Position numbers and translations under genes: made by a program
The notes under the pieces: model-generated
What the model was told of the DNA's origin: nothing
The model's input: the letters and a program-made list of their open reading frames with translations, nothing else
The model's database searches: none
Assembly (NCBI GenBank): GCA_035772405.1
Contig: JAYKKM010000081.1
Coordinates: 248,001-312,000 of the forward strand
Direction of reading: 5' to 3'
DNA length: 64,000 nt
From: Chrysogorgia sp. JL179-B06
Lineage: Eukaryota; Cnidaria; Anthozoa; Scleralcyonacea; Chrysogorgiidae
Part shown: in pieces, positions 15,601 through 35,651 of the stretch
How positions within the stretch are numbered: position 1 is the stretch's first letter
Layout: every line of letters starts with the position of its first letter

Positions 15601-18370
15601 AGTCCCAACGACATCATGTTACCAACTGATTTAATATCAGGGAAAAACGGACTGCCATTTCTGCTCTTCCTATCTACATCCTCACTTTCAGCTGACGAAA
15701 CCCTATTCGTTTCAAAAAAGGCATTCTTCTCGCTTTCAAACTCTTCGTCTTCGACGATGGACTCAAACAAAGGATTTTCCTTTTTTGCTTTTTCAACGTC
15801 AGCAGCGTTTTGGCCAGTTGCAGTCTGGTTATAGTTCAATTTCACTGGAAAGTTGTCTTTCACATTCTTCACGGCCATAATTGCACGACTTAGCCTCCTC
15901 TGTTGGTAAGTCGTGGCAAGTTCGCGGCATTTGTGGAGAATGTACTTGGGCACCCAATAACTGTACAAGTTTGCAACGATCAAAAACTGAGCAGAAACGA
16001 AAATGTCCTCGGAGAATATCGAAACGTTTCTCGCTGTTTGTCGCGTGAGGCACCCTCCATCGCCATATATGCTGCATTTTATCGCTTTTGGCACTTCGTA
16101 GGCTGAACCGTTTTTCAAGTACTTATACTGTATTTCTCGGAACACAAATCGTCGTAATTCCGGGGGAGTATGGCGACGGAACTTTTCGGCATCGTACCAA
16201 AAGTTCAGGATGCATTCTCCCATCGTGCCTGTGGTGTAGTGGCGAAATTGCTGCATTCCTATGAGGTGGCCTATGTACTTTCGTAGCGTTCTCTCGTCCA
16301 CCATTGTAGACACTGTTAATAATAATAATAAAGATAACAAATAATTTCCCAATGCAACCAGGTGATAAATCAAACATAGTTTGACGCTACTCTGGTTTTA
16401 AAACTGTGACTCTGCTCTACGCTCAACATTCAACGCTGAGGACACACGTACAATTGTACCTCATTCAAAATATTGTAATAATGGATCCGCAGTAATTGGC
16501 CTTCAGCTGTTGCGGTTTTCCACGCCTTCTAACTTGTATTTGTATGAATGTATTGATTATTGTAATCATGTAAGGCAAAGCTTAATAAAATTTTTAAAAA
16601 AAGTTTTTTGAACGTAACTTTAAAAGTTACTGTCCATGACCCAACGTTTCGACACTCCAATCTAGTGTCTTCATCAGGGGTGATCGTTGTAAAGTTAGGA
16701 TCCCTATTTATACCCTCATAGAACCGATGATGACATCTATTAACAAGATGCAAATAAGCTTCTGGTAATAAACCACTGTCATCGCGATTCAATGGGGCGT
16801 GGGCGCGATTGATATAGACGAAATGTACGGCTAGCGTACCTATTTTTACCTTGTTCACTCGCAACATGTTCCGTCTGTGATATCAACAGCTTGCACAATA
16901 AGTAATCCAAAAACAAATCCGTTTTCCAGAATAACGGAAGTCTTTCGGAGGAAATCCAAGCGCACATAATCTTCTTGTCGACCTGATTAATAATAATGAT
17001 AATAATAATAATAATGTTCAACGGAGAGAGGATTGACATAATTCGGAATAATGTTATGAGTCCTCCCGAAGCAGCGATTCAAATTTTTCACTTACTTGGT
17101 AAGCTCGAAGAGAAGGATCAACCTCAAACTTTTTTCGTCGTGGACGATAGAGAAACCTTCTTGGGAAAATCTGAGAAAAAGATAAAAACTTTTAACAACC
17201 TAAAAGGTTTAACTAAGTGAAACACTTGAAATGCAGGTGCATGTGCGTGGATGTATCCAATGACATCAAATATATGCAAAAGCCAAATATTAACGCATTT
17301 GTTAGTTCATTGACTATGGTTGCAAGTGAGCCAAGGCATGTTAGATCTCGTATTCCCCATTTCTGCAGTACACTGACCTTTTAGCATTACAATCTTTGGA
17401 CACTTTTGGGATGCGACGCACGCGTGTTTCATAATCTCAAGGATATATAAGCGTTTTCAATAAGTTATTATGCAGTGTGAATAAGTATGATCATTTACAT
17501 ATTTAAAAAATCTTAATATCTCAAGAGTGAAGTGAGATATGAAAAAGTTGTAAATGGTTTGTCTTTATAGTTTCAAGAGTTCTTTCAAACAAAAGAGTTA
17601 TTTTACAAATGAATTTTTCATTGCATAGGCACTTTAACTCTTTCCTGTCCGGCTGAAAAACATCCAAAATTGAACTATCTCTTTGTTCTATTGATATCTC
17701 TGGAAATATCCATAACTGTTGCGAAACCTATACCTTTTCTGAAAGCCCAATAAACCGGCTGTTACCAATGCTTTTGAATTTTCCGAACAAGACACATCAT
17801 GTTAATATAAATTAGCATTAATTATCATAAATCAGGTTGAAAAACTTCCATTTTCCTAGAAAATACCATCTTGCACGCCCGCGTAGCATCATGAAAATTC
17901 AAAATGCCACTAATCGCAGAGTTGTTTATGAAATCAAATCAAACTTGGCGTGTGAGTGGATCTCATGTGCCTGGCGCTTGTCGAATTTCAATTTTTAATC
18001 TTGTGTTACCGTGTGCCGTGTTTTTCGATTGACGACTTCGGGGGTCTTCTATGACCCCTTTTCTTCTATGACCCCTTTTGACTGGGTCGGACAGGAAAGA
18101 GTTAATCCGATCGGGGTGACGTACACTTCGTAATTTGTCTGTCGAAATGCATCGTGTTTTTTTTAGTTAACATATTTTTTGATTGACTATGTTACAACGA
18201 TGTTACGAAAGAAGTTGCTGGCATTTGCAGCTTATATTCACCTCATTTTTACACTGATTCACAAAAAAATCCGCAAAATAAAAAAAATGCACACTTACCG
18301 GTAACGATAAAAAAGTGTTGAAATAATCCACGAAAATCTCGTCATTCAGGTAAGTGTCGAAACTCTTCAT
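9692..18370 (-). CDS. RGS22: RGS22-like regulator of G-protein signalling, 3' incomplete
   Basis: Seven minus-strand exons: 18299-18370, 17096-17170, 16850-16982, 15585-16312, 14359-14497, 13176-13331 and 9692-10026. Intron phases are consistent throughout, giving 546 codons with no stop. Exon 1 starts at an ATG and encodes IFVDYFNTFLSLP, matching the N-terminal motif of RGS22. Exon 3 encodes WISSERLPLFWKTDLFLDYL, like the RGS22 segment before its first RGS repeat. Exon 4 has LNFWYDAEKFRR, and exon 7 encodes a complete RGS-type helical domain (MQFWEDVQIYV, then FKHARNLLVTYL). RGS domains bind G-alpha subunits and most speed GTP hydrolysis; activity for this family member is not established. 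The last exon ends at a good GTGAGT donor, so more exons must lie beyond the satellite. Exon 2 is the least certain, and exon 5 has a weak donor (GTTAGG). Introns contain nested MITEs and microsatellites. Confidence 0.85.
10041..11341. mobile_element. Foldback element in RGS22-like intron 6
   Basis: The left end (AAGGCCACATCAAATAAATT at 10044) is matched in reverse complement near 11310-11341, and AT-rich TATATTTTATA sequence follows on both sides. The interior holds a poly-C tract near 10411-10427, a C/T-rich stretch and a 63-codon plus-strand frame at 10847-11038. The ends are divergent and no clear target duplication was found. Confidence 0.55.
11582..12039. mobile_element. TTAA-type MITE, family B (copy 2)
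   Basis: A foldback whose arms contain CTTTCTTTTTGAGATATATC and TGATATGCAAAT. It shares sequence and ends with the element at 46066-46537. The right end reads GGGCACT followed by TTAA; the left terminal TTAA has decayed. Confidence 0.8.
12448..12807. mobile_element. 360-bp hAT-like MITE with 8-bp target duplication
   Basis: Terminal inverted repeats TAGCCTGTGTACAGCCT and its complement continue into further paired blocks (ACTCAGATCTGAGTAG). TTTTCTAA flanks it at 12440-12447 and 12808-12815. The duplication splits a motif that is intact in the opposite arm of the host foldback, which confirms the insertion. A poly-C tract sits near the left end. Confidence 0.88.
12825..12994. mobile_element. 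Small foldback with CCGAAAGTAACGACC repeats
   Basis: Ends CGTAAAGTTCCGAAAGTAA and TTACTTTCGGAACTTTACG are inverted repeats. Between them a CCGAAAGTAAYGACC motif is repeated in tandem. It interrupts the outer foldback arm. Confidence 0.75.
13354..13845. repeat. (GATGT)n microsatellite
   Basis: An almost pure 5-bp repeat with regular TGCATG interruptions, immediately upstream (minus sense) of the RGS22-like exon 13176-13331. Long His/Ser/Ile-rich frames through it are artefacts of the repeat. Confidence 0.97.
14720..15482. repeat. (GATGGTGGT)n-type microsatellite
   Basis: About 760 bases of mixed GAT and GGT triplets, giving open frames on both strands (poly-His/Ile on minus, Met/Val/Gly/Asp on plus). 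It lies in the intron between RGS22-like exons 4 and 5, whose phases join correctly without it, so it is not coding. Confidence 0.95.
16593..16816 (-). mobile_element. Penelope-like element fragment (copy 1)
   Basis: About 220 bases nearly identical to 33787-34003. On the minus strand it contains a hammerhead core. The leading motif TTTGACGCTACTCTGG, contiguous with the repeat in the second copy, is here displaced to 16379-16394, so this copy was split by an insertion or the other lost DNA. It lies in RGS22-like intron 3. Confidence 0.75.
16640..16680 (-). ncRNA. Hammerhead ribozyme core
   Basis: The minus strand reads CTGATGA (16677-16671), A, stem II GACACT, loop AGATTGG, AGTGTC (16669-16651), then GAAAC (16650-16646). 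The stem is six perfect pairs between the two conserved catalytic boxes. Hammerheads of this kind are known from the terminal repeats of Penelope-like retroelements. Stems I and III look short and cleavage is not shown. Confidence 0.72.
17638..18101. mobile_element. TTAA-flanked MITE with CTCTTTCCTGTCCG ends
   Basis: Perfect 14-bp terminal inverted repeats flanked on both sides by TTAA (17634-17637 and 18102-18105). A TTAA target is typical of piggyBac-like transposition. Not a full-length foldback. It lies in RGS22-like intron 1. Confidence 0.85.
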
Positions 18371-18650
18371 GTTTGCGCCTGCAATGATGACTTAAAAAAG
18401 AAGAAAAGAGTTGTTTTATTATGCAAGGACAAAGTTATCAAAAACATATATGGAAAGGTTTATATATACTGGATACTCTTACCTTACCAAATGGATTTCT
18501 CAATTTATTCAATAATCGTGAATCTCTTTCTGCAAGGTCTTTACTTTTGTTCCAGTTCGCGCTCAAAGCAACGACGCTCTTTTTTGTTTGTGACGTCAGT
18601 AATTACAGGCGCACGTGCACGACCTAATGCGCATGTACTTATTTTAATTA

Positions 18651-18860
18651 TTATAGCCAGTTCGTAATGTCGACTGCGCATCAAAATGACGCGTTCTGCG
18701 TCGGGATAAAACTTATTTCAATTCATAATATCAGGCTGGGGAATACAGTATAACGAATTTACAAGTGTAAATAGAAATGCAAATGTCTATTGTGGTTTTA
18801 GCCTGATGTTATGAATTGAAATAAGTTTTATCCCGACGCAGAACACGAACTGGCTTATAG
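18651..18860. mobile_element. MITE, AGCCAGTTCGTAATGTCGAC family (copy 1)
   Basis: A hairpin-like element: GCGTCGGGATAAAACTTATT pairs with AATAAGTTTTATCCCGACGC. It lies in the 1.4-kb region between the divergent RGS22-like and NEDD8 start codons. Confidence 0.85.
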
Positions 18861-19061
18861 CGTAGCGTATGGCTGCTATTAACAGCTCAAAATGCGGACA
18901 AACAAACCAAATTTGACTCACAAATTATTGCAAATGAGTGAGCTATTTTCTTTTGTTATTGCAGCAAGAATTATGGGTAAATGCGGACAAACATGGACAC
19001 ACCGACGTCATCTCGACGGAGTGTTATTGAGAGCACCAGTGTACCAGTGTAGGGACGAGGC

Positions 19062-19267
19062 GTCCTAAAGGCGCTGTTACACTGTGTAATTTTTCGTGCA
19101 ACTTGTCTCGCAACTTTTCGTGCAACTTGTCTCGATCTAGATAAATGCAAGCATGGGCCCACGTTGCACTCTGCTGACCTTTTTCTTACTTAACATGCCT
19201 CTAGATCAGTGTTGCGACTTGCGAGACAAGTTGCATGAAAAATTGCACAGTGTAACAGCGCCTTAAG
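19062..19267. mobile_element. Foldback with AAGGCGCTGTTACACTGTG ends
   Basis: The left end AAAGGCGCTGTTACACTGTG is complemented at 19245-19264, and ACTTGTCTCG motifs pair inside. It is in the RGS22-like/NEDD8 intergenic region. Confidence 0.82.
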
Positions 19268-19304
19268 ACAACACAAGGAAGATTGCTGGTGCTGTTTCAC
19301 AGCA

Positions 19305-19470
19305 ATAAGCCAGTTCGTAATGTCGACTACATCAAAATGACGTGTTCTGCGTCGGGATAAAACTTATTTCAATTCATTTCATAAAACTAATTTCAATTCA
19401 TTCACTAAGTTTTATCCCGACGCAGAACACGTCATTTTGATGCGCAGTCGACATTACGAACTGGCTTATT
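19305..19470. mobile_element. MITE, AGCCAGTTCGTAATGTCGAC family (copy 2)
   Basis: The same family as 18651-18860, with both arms well kept (AAGCCAGTTCGTAATGTCGA and its complement). It sits about 270 bases upstream of the NEDD8 start codon and could touch its promoter region. Confidence 0.88.
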
Positions 19471-19741
19471 ATAATCACTGATTATAATCCTTTTGATTTT
19501 TGAAATCATGAAGCACGTGCATTCTAAATATTTTTATCTAATTTAACTTCCACTTCCGGTTTGAAATACCGCTGACCACAACATAAAAAGTAAGGACAAA
19601 ATTCTAGAGAAGAAATTGAACACAGCCATACAAACTGCCAGTGTTTTACATCGTCGTAAAAACTATTGAGCTCGTTTTTCATTGCTCACAATCTTCCTCA
19701 ACATCAACTGTGGGATAGCTACTGCCATTTGAAGCGGAACC

Positions 19742-21730
<1,989 letters not shown>

Positions 21731-22117
21731 TATTACAGCAGAGCTGTACAGTACGTGACTCTAATGAGCCGCTAACTTCCACTAGATATTTAAGCAAAGC
21801 TTTCTATAGTGAAAGATGTGCAGTATATATGGCAATGTACAAGAACAAAGAAAGAAATGCTGTGTCAAAAGTTTTGTTGTAGAAGATACTTAATTTAATT
21901 AAAAAAAATACATCTTCTTGTAGTTTTATCGATCCCAGTTCTGAAGTTTCTAACCTTATAATAAAAAAAATTATGCATGTTTAAGATTTTACTGTGTCAC
22001 CAGTAAATATGGTGAGTTAGGAGTAAGAGTGTGTAATCTTTTGCTGCCAAACAATCTCAAGCTGGGTGTATGGTTGACTATTGACCAGCATAATGTATGC
22101 AAAGTTCTGTTATTTAC
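21731..22117. other. Convergent NEDD8/FEN1 3' region
   Basis: 387 bases between the two stop codons, containing 3' UTR of both genes. AATAAA at 21960 serves NEDD8. No repeat or extra gene was seen. Confidence 0.8.
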
Positions 22118-25100
22118 TTATTTTGGTCGTTTGCCATAGGTTCCTCCTTTGGGTTTTTTGCTGACTGAACCTTTGGTGCTGGCATTTTTCCTTTTGTTTG
22201 ATGTCTTTTCAGCCTTTGGTGTGGAGAGAACTTTGAAAAACCCATCAAGTCTTCCCTGAACTGAACCTTTTCGGGCCTTCTGCAGTTTTTTAATGCCTGA
22301 TTGAATCCTGTCCTCACTAATAAACCAAAATTCATTTCAGTTCATTGTATATAGTGGTGATACCTCCATTCGAATATCACCAGAACAGCGCTGCAAATAA
22401 TTTTTTTGAATCTGCCTGTCATGATGGTCAGAAGAAATCTAATTCTGGCAGTCAAACGGCAAATCCCACCGGTCATTCATTTTGCTGTTCAGTTTGTTTC
22501 TTCGATGTCTATTACACTGGAACATTTGACAATTCTTCATTCATCTTTCCTTTTGAATCATAATATAAAGAGACTGTGGTGCTAGCCGCTGATTTCATTA
22601 CACTTGGTGAGCGGTCCGTACTGTAGAATTTCACAGGTTAAACAGAAAACCAAATATAAAAATATTTGACCAGTCACAATGATCATTGAAAACAAAAATT
22701 CGACTGTCAAATATCGATGACCATTGACCAGCTGTTATTTGCAGTGCTGCCAGAATATTGGTTGGTGCTCACAGGTATAAAAAAAGTTTAAAATGACAGA
22801 ACAAATAAAGTGAAGGTGATGTTACAACTTACACAGAACTATTTTAATGATTTACTTTTGTGCAGCATTTTAATTTGCACATTAAAAATTGTTATGTGTA
22901 ACATTGCTTTAAAGCTATGAATACAGGAAAGTATGGCAAGACTCAATTAATGAAGTAAAATAACTCAAATGCCTTATCTACCATATAGTGTAACTACCTG
23001 AAACCTTTTTGGGTCACCAAGAATTCAATCAATCCTTCCACATCAGCTTCACCCCACTTTAGCTGAAAATGAGAGAATGATATCCAACATACAGTACAGC
23101 ACCATGTGGTATGGACGGCCACTTTTGAAAAATCAGATTTTTGGACGGCCCCTTTTCGTATGGACAGCCATGGATGGCCTAAGCAAAATATTTTCCTCAA
23201 ACAACTTACAGGTTTCCCCCTTTCTAATGTTTCTTGATTTCTGTTAGCTGCTGTTTATTTTAGCTATTATGCAGGTTTCATTACTAATTTTAATTTTGTC
23301 AAGAACATGCAGACATGATGATTGATTGCAAGATCGATTTAATGTGTATATGCTGTAACATGAAAAGTACACGAAGTACTGTAGCAAAAATATTGTTTAA
23401 TAGAATTGCTATTCAATATGTTTGATAAGGAATTGCTCACGGCCATGCCAAAATTATTTTGTGATCATGCCCACCAAAATTTTTGAACGGCCAGTTTTGA
23501 AATCCTGACTAAAAGCCGCTGGTCAGTGGTCACCCCTGCGGCACACAGGGTTAAAACTGATGAAGCACCAGATACGAGAGCATTTCAAATTCTAGCAGTA
23601 TATGTGTGTCTACCACACATCCTAGAATGGTAGCCATATTACTGTACAACCTTTCATTGAAATACACATAATACACCATGATTGTATACAGAAAAATTAT
23701 CATACACACACCTCCACTTTCTCAGGGTCAGCAACATCTGGATTTTTGAACAACTCTCTGGCTTCCTGAGTACACCAAAACATAATAAATTTCAAGCAAT
23801 ATTATTTCTATGTACAGTACCTTAATACATGCAGCCAAAAATTAATTAGTTTACCTTGTATTTCCAGTCTTCAGGGATAGGGTATTTCTGATAAATAAAA
23901 ACAACCCAAAGATGTGTGTTGATAAAGAAAGTACCGATATATGGTACATGACAGTTGAAACTGAAATAACAACTCATATGATATGCAATTATACAAGTAC
24001 ATGTTGTACAGTATCTACTGTAACGTTTTTTGTTTACCTTAGAATCAATATGTGTTAGGATTTTTTCTATTGTTCTATGTTGCCTGACAAGTTCTATTGC
24101 CCTCTTAGGTCCAATACCTTTAGTAAAAACACCAAATTATAATATTGCTCTAACGTTAGGTGTATAATCATTATCTACAGTAGCGTAGCAATAGGCGGTT
24201 CATTGAACCAGGGCCCCCGAATGTCCAGGGGCCGCAAGCAAGCAAAATCTGAGCCAACGGATTATTCCGCTGACTGTCCCAAATTTCTGGACACGCGACT
24301 ACAAAAGCCCTCACTCTTGAACCGGGGGCCCTGAAACCCTAGCTACGCCACTGATTATCTGATAGATAACATGCACTTAATTAACTGTACCTCTGATTGA
24401 ATCACAGTAATCACAGCCAAGTAAAATGCACAAGTCTATGAACTGCAACAGAAAAAGCATTACAGTATTCATATTCAGCTAGAAAAGTGCTGGCATAAAA
24501 TTATAAACTTTCTTGAAAGAGATATGGTATTTATCATATATTATATGGCTTATGAGCGGTCGTAACATAGCTTTTCTGCAATCTGATTGGTTGCTGAGTG
24601 GTCTAATTTACAAAGCCATAAACACTGGTCATTACAAAACTGAAAATTATTTTTTGCAAAAAATTTGAGGAAATGTGAGACATTTAAAAGAGCCATATAA
24701 TAAAAACTTTATTAACCTCGCTTTGTCGGTCTTGACGGAAAAATTATCCTGCTCTTGGTCTCTTCACATAGACTAGACCTTGCTTCTTCGATGCTCGTTT
24801 TGTACCGAAAGACAGCTGGGCAGGATAATTTAGCCGTAAAGACTACCTGCTCGGACCAATAAGTGTTTAATATTATACTGTGCACACACTAGTAATATTT
24901 CTAAAGACAGTTTACCAGTAATTTGCACACGCTATAGGTGCATACACTGTACTATACATATGTAAATCACAACCATAATCAGCTTAAACAATTATATACA
25001 TTGCTTTAGTCAATACAAGAGCTAGGAGTAGACAGACAATACACGGGCGATCGTCAAGCTCAAATCCTCAGAATTTAAATGTTTCTGAGTATCAGCTTAC

Positions 25101-28033
25101 TTCATCTTGTGAAAATTCCAATTCTTCTAGGATCATTTTCAAATGGATTTCCTGGATTGGCATTTTTCTAGACACAGTCAAAAGGCAAAGATTGTTGATG
25201 TGTAATTTGACAGCTCTCTACTCAGTCTGTATCTTAATTGTATGAGAACTACACTGACCTTGCTTCACTAAAAGTCATGTGTCTCAATGTAATCAAAGAG
25301 CCAAATGTCAAACTGTCCATGTCTTCAGTAGCCGTGGCATATACCTTCAAAAATTGTTAGTAGGATTTGGTGTTTATTTTAACATGTTGTACTGTACTAG
25401 AAGCTTCAAAATTTGTGAATGTTACCAGTATATAGTGACACAGAAAATAATTACTTTAAAACTTGATGTTAAAAATGAAGAAAGAGAACTACAAAATTTC
25501 AAATGGATTGTTACAGTGTTATCAGTCTATATGATGATCATCTTGTTTTGACAAAGTGCAAAAAAATGTTAAAGTAACAAATCTGACCTTTCCATTTGCT
25601 ACCAGCGATGCACATTGCGCTTCAGCTTCACAAGGAGCCTTGAAAAAGAAATTTCCAGATGATCTGAGACCTGGTATCATCAAACAGCGAGCCGTTTGGC
25701 CCACATACAATGTGGTACAGCATTAATAATGATTCAAGACAATAACTTACATTTATATAAGGAATCCCCATCAACTTCAAAACCGTTTTGCATTCCTCAT
25801 TGTGTTCCTTTGTAACTTTAACCTGAGAGAACATCACAGAAAAATCATATGATCCTCAATGCAAGGCTTTTGCTTAATGATGGCTGTCCCAATGAAGTAG
25901 CACCAGTCAGTGTCAGACATGGGTAGCAAAAGTATGTTCTGATTCAACTTCTTTGGTAGTGTTCATGTTTAAATTAAACAATTTAATACAGTATCACCTA
26001 GTATCTAAAATTAGATGGACTATTATATCGTCTCCCAAATAGAAAGCTACAAGCTCAGGTCGATTAATGATTATCTTAACTTATTAACTTTAACTACAGT
26101 ATCTGAAAAGCTTTGTGCATACCAGACGACGGGAAGATTTCTCCACCATTTCTGCGTCCCCTATATACAGTAACAAAATAACTATAGGTACCATTGCAAA
26201 AATCTAACAATTATTGGACAAGGTTGTTGAGAAAAATAAATGTATTTATTGCATTAGAAATGAAGGATGTTAAGAATGATCAGTGTCAGTGGTCACATCT
26301 GTGTTCTGTGTCAAGCCCCCAGGTTTACTAGGATCCATTTGTTATCTGTGTCTTGACAAGTAAATGTCTAATTGAAACAGCCACTCATTGTTATCTTTAC
26401 AAGATTGTATGTCACTTACAGTACAATTGTTGCAATCTTCATGTGACGTAAGTACGATTTTTTCTGCTATTAGTAGTTCTCTCTTTTCCTGTGTTAGATG
26501 GGCAACTTGCAGATTTAAGGACAAGGAGGTACCGTTGATTTCAGGAACACAGGTCGGTGACCCGCCTGCAAGCTTTAAAAGCATCATTGCTCCTCGCTGT
26601 TGGTGTGTTAGCCACCGATTCCTCCACCAAACAATTAGTTTATTCGCATGCACTACTATGCATGAGTGTATGATAATGATATGATTGCCTGTAGGAGTTG
26701 AATACCACGTGATTTGCAATATATGGTGTGTGATCTTTTCTCACCTGCTTCTTGCGCTTCTTCCAAAGCTTTTTGTGCCTCCACTCTCCTTTCTGTTCTT
26801 TTGGCAAGCTGAAAATGAAGTTTATGAAGTTCATTTGACATACATGTACAGGTACTGTTATCAATTGTGAACATTAGCTCAATAGCCATGTATACAAAAT
26901 ACAAGAGCTTGGTAATCAACAATCCATGCTGTGTTTCCACAAATTATGCAAAGATATAATACAGATGGTTAATTTAATTTACTTCTCCAGATTTCATCTC
27001 AGGTGGTTTCCCATCAAAAACATACCTAAACAAAGAAAAAAATTGCCTGTGAATGAATACACACAATAGATTTTTTTGTTCTGGTTATACAAACATCTTG
27101 TTTGACTGGTTAATACAGGTAGCTACACTTACACAGGTTTAATGCCATTTTCCACCATACGAATAGTTCGATAAAATATACCCATAATATGACTAGAAGA
27201 TAAAAAAATAAATATAAAAAACGAAGAAAGCAAAATTCTGTTTGACTTAAAGGTGACGTACTGTACATTCTGTTTTGCACACATGCGACTCCTGTCTTTT
27301 CATTCCTCCATGCAACTGCTTGAAAAGTTAGATAAGGCCTATTTTTCAGTACCGTACCTGGTAATTTCACCAGCTTCATTAGTGAGTTGACTACCATCAC
27401 TACGGACAGCAATCAGAAATTGATAAATGCTCATGGAGGCATCTATAGCAACTTTCCTACCTAAAGAAATATATAATTAATAATAGGTTAGATAAAAATA
27501 TATTTCTGTTTTTCATCACTTTTTTTGAAAAAGTAGGGGTGGGCAGATTTTACTTTTTATTGCTGTTGACACTGTATTTTGCTTTCAGGAAATGGGTTAA
27601 TAATAGCAGAATACCAAAATACAGATCTATTTTTATCAGTGAAAATCAAGTATGTAAAATTAAATTGCATGTACCTAAATTGGGCCATTCATTTAATATG
27701 TGCACCCCCTGGCCACAGCACTACCCCCCCCCCCCCCTCCATTGAGGGGCTATTACCAAAGGGATCTCCAATCTCCTCAAAATATACTATGATTGCTCCA
27801 TATTTTGGTGCTTTAATGCTAAATCCAAGCGGATAATGCCAATCGAGATATCCTATCCAGGGTAGACTATATTAAAAACGGCTTAATCCTTAAAAGTTAA
27901 ATATATCCAAGATGGACGAAGAGCAATATATATATAAATTTTAATACGTACCAAAATAATTCTTTATTTCATTTTCTTTCATTGAAGAAGGAGCACAATC
28001 ACCAAGTAACTTCGTCAGACCGTGAATTCCCAT
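22118..28033 (-). CDS. FEN1: Flap endonuclease 1
   Basis: Sixteen exons with matched phases: 27952-28033, 27358-27460, 27133-27192, 26983-27025, 26745-26808, 26123-26160, 25751-25822, 25588-25638, 25259-25344, 25101-25167, 24391-24442, 24038-24117, 23855-23887, 23712-23765, 22998-23062 and 22118-22316. The total is 1149 nt, 382 aa (human 380). FEN1 removes 5' flaps during Okazaki-fragment maturation and long-patch base-excision repair. The XPG N domain ([12 protein letters not shown], then [16 protein letters not shown] and VYVFDGKPP), the I domain ([23 protein letters not shown]) and the helix-hairpin-helix (IRGIGPKRA) are intact, with the metal-binding acidic residues in place. QGRLDGFF near the C terminus is the PCNA-binding PIP box, followed by a Lys-rich tail. 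All introns are GT-AG. Confidence 0.97.
24179..24353. mobile_element. Short MITE with CAGTRGCGTAGC ends
   Basis: CAGTAGCGTAGCAA at the left and TAGCTACGCCACTG at the right are inverted. The element lies inside FEN1 intron 11 and contains GGGGCCC-rich sequence. Such ends are common among hAT-like non-autonomous elements. No clear target duplication was seen. Confidence 0.6.
26342..26719. other. Decayed repeat resembling 10810-10940
   Basis: FEN1 intron 5 contains GGAGGTACCGTTG at 26526-26538 and GCATCATTGCT at 26581-26591. The same blocks occur at similar spacing at 10862-10874 and 10909-10919. In both places the second block can be read as an ASLL-A-G-LATDS peptide on the plus strand, and the first as NGTS on the minus strand. 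It is probably an old dispersed repeat; the family is unknown. Confidence 0.4.
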
Positions 28034-28334
28034 GTTATCTTATGAAATTTATGAAATATTTAACCTGAAAATAAACTTTTCGTGATTCACAATTTTATAT
28101 TTCTGTTTTATACGATAGCTTCGCGCGTAAATATTCCTGGAAACGACACCTTTCCCGCACTTTTTCAAAATTGAGCCCGCGAATAAAACCTCCGGTCGTT
28201 CATCTAAAAAGATGCGCAAACTCGAAAACGCAACTTGTACGTTTGAAATACACACACAACCGAACAGGATTTGACTTTATTTTGATGTGCTTTTTCCCGA
28301 TCTTACATCATTCTGATAACTTGTATTGAGTGAG
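28034..28334. promoter_or_regulatory. FEN1/PRPF3 bidirectional promoter region
   Basis: 301 bases separate the two start codons of divergent genes, so both 5' UTRs and core promoters must fit here unless upstream exons exist. No TATA box stands out at a plausible position for either gene. The region is free of visible repeats. Confidence 0.7.
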
Positions 28335-34663
<6,329 letters not shown>

Positions 34664-34766
34664 AGAGAGCACAAGAGGTTCTTGAGAGTGTTGCTGATGG
34701 TGATAAGGATTGATAAGGAGTGAATGAAGCTGTCCTTGACGCGAAGACCTAATTCAACCGATCATT

Positions 34767-35543
34767 GGGCCGTTTATTTACGGCTAGACGTAAACCACTG
34801 ATCTCTAAATAAAGACTGGATCGAGCCGGAAGTAGCTCGTGGCGGCCATCTTGAATGGACAACGCTATATAGTTTTACTGTAGGCGACAGAGACTATCTG
34901 TCCTTGATCTTTTAAGATGCTAAAATGAATCAGTTGTCCAAGGTTTTCCCGTATTTTAGAACACAAACAATAACAATGAAGCTGGGATTAGTGCGTGGCT
35001 ATCATATTGGAGTGACCACCGTGGACCACTGATCTCAACGTGGACACTCCAATATGGCAGGCACGCGCTAATTGACAGTACCGAAAAAGATGGCGGTTGT
35101 AGATTTTACCAGAATGCTTTGCGACCTTAAATCACCTGTAATAACAGCTAAACATTGTTTACCTTATAAACATGAATTAAATACGTAAAAGCTTCCTTTT
35201 TACCAAACTTAATATTTTTGAACTCTATCTTCTGCTATTTCTACGAGATTCAGTGTTTACTGCGCGCAAGGAATTATGGTTAAATATACCAGTCGCCATC
35301 TTTTTCGGTACCGTCAATTCCGGCTTCATAGTTACTATTATGGAGCCGTGGTTTGTGTTCTATATTATGGGAAAACCTTGGACAACTGATTCATCTTAAA
35401 AGTCTCTGTCGCCTATAATAAAACTACACAACCGGTCCCAACAAGATGGCCGCCACAAGCTACTTCCGGCTTCATTTTCTGAACAATATTTACTCAATCC
35501 AGTCTTTATTTAGAGATCGGTAAATACACGTAAATAAACGAAC
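34767..35543. mobile_element. Foldback downstream of PRPF3
   Basis: Arms share GATCTCTAAATAAAGACTGG, GCCGGAAGTAGCT, GGCGGCCATCTTG, ATAGGCGACAGAGACT (TGTAGGCGACAGAGACT on the left) and CAAGGTTTTCCC in inverted order. An inner pair has ACCGAAAAAGATGGCG and its complement. The AATAAA at 34808 inside the left arm is the first poly(A) signal after the PRPF3 stop codon. Confidence 0.88.
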
Positions 35544-35651
35544 GCCACAATTGAGTTCAATAAACATTCCCTCAATAAAATTTTTATAATTTCAAGAGTT
35601 ATTTAGTAAGAGAGTTTATTACTTTATTCCAAACAGAAATGTTCACTTCAT

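Noticed and set aside
26342..26719. Extra FEN1 exon or separate gene (125-codon minus frame)
   Set aside because: FEN1 exons 5 and 6 join in phase across this region and match the family without it. The segment resembles a decayed repeat at 10810-10940.
28326..28334. PRPF3 start upstream of the ATG at 28335
   Set aside because: The upstream codon is TTG. Family proteins begin MALS, which is the ATG chosen.
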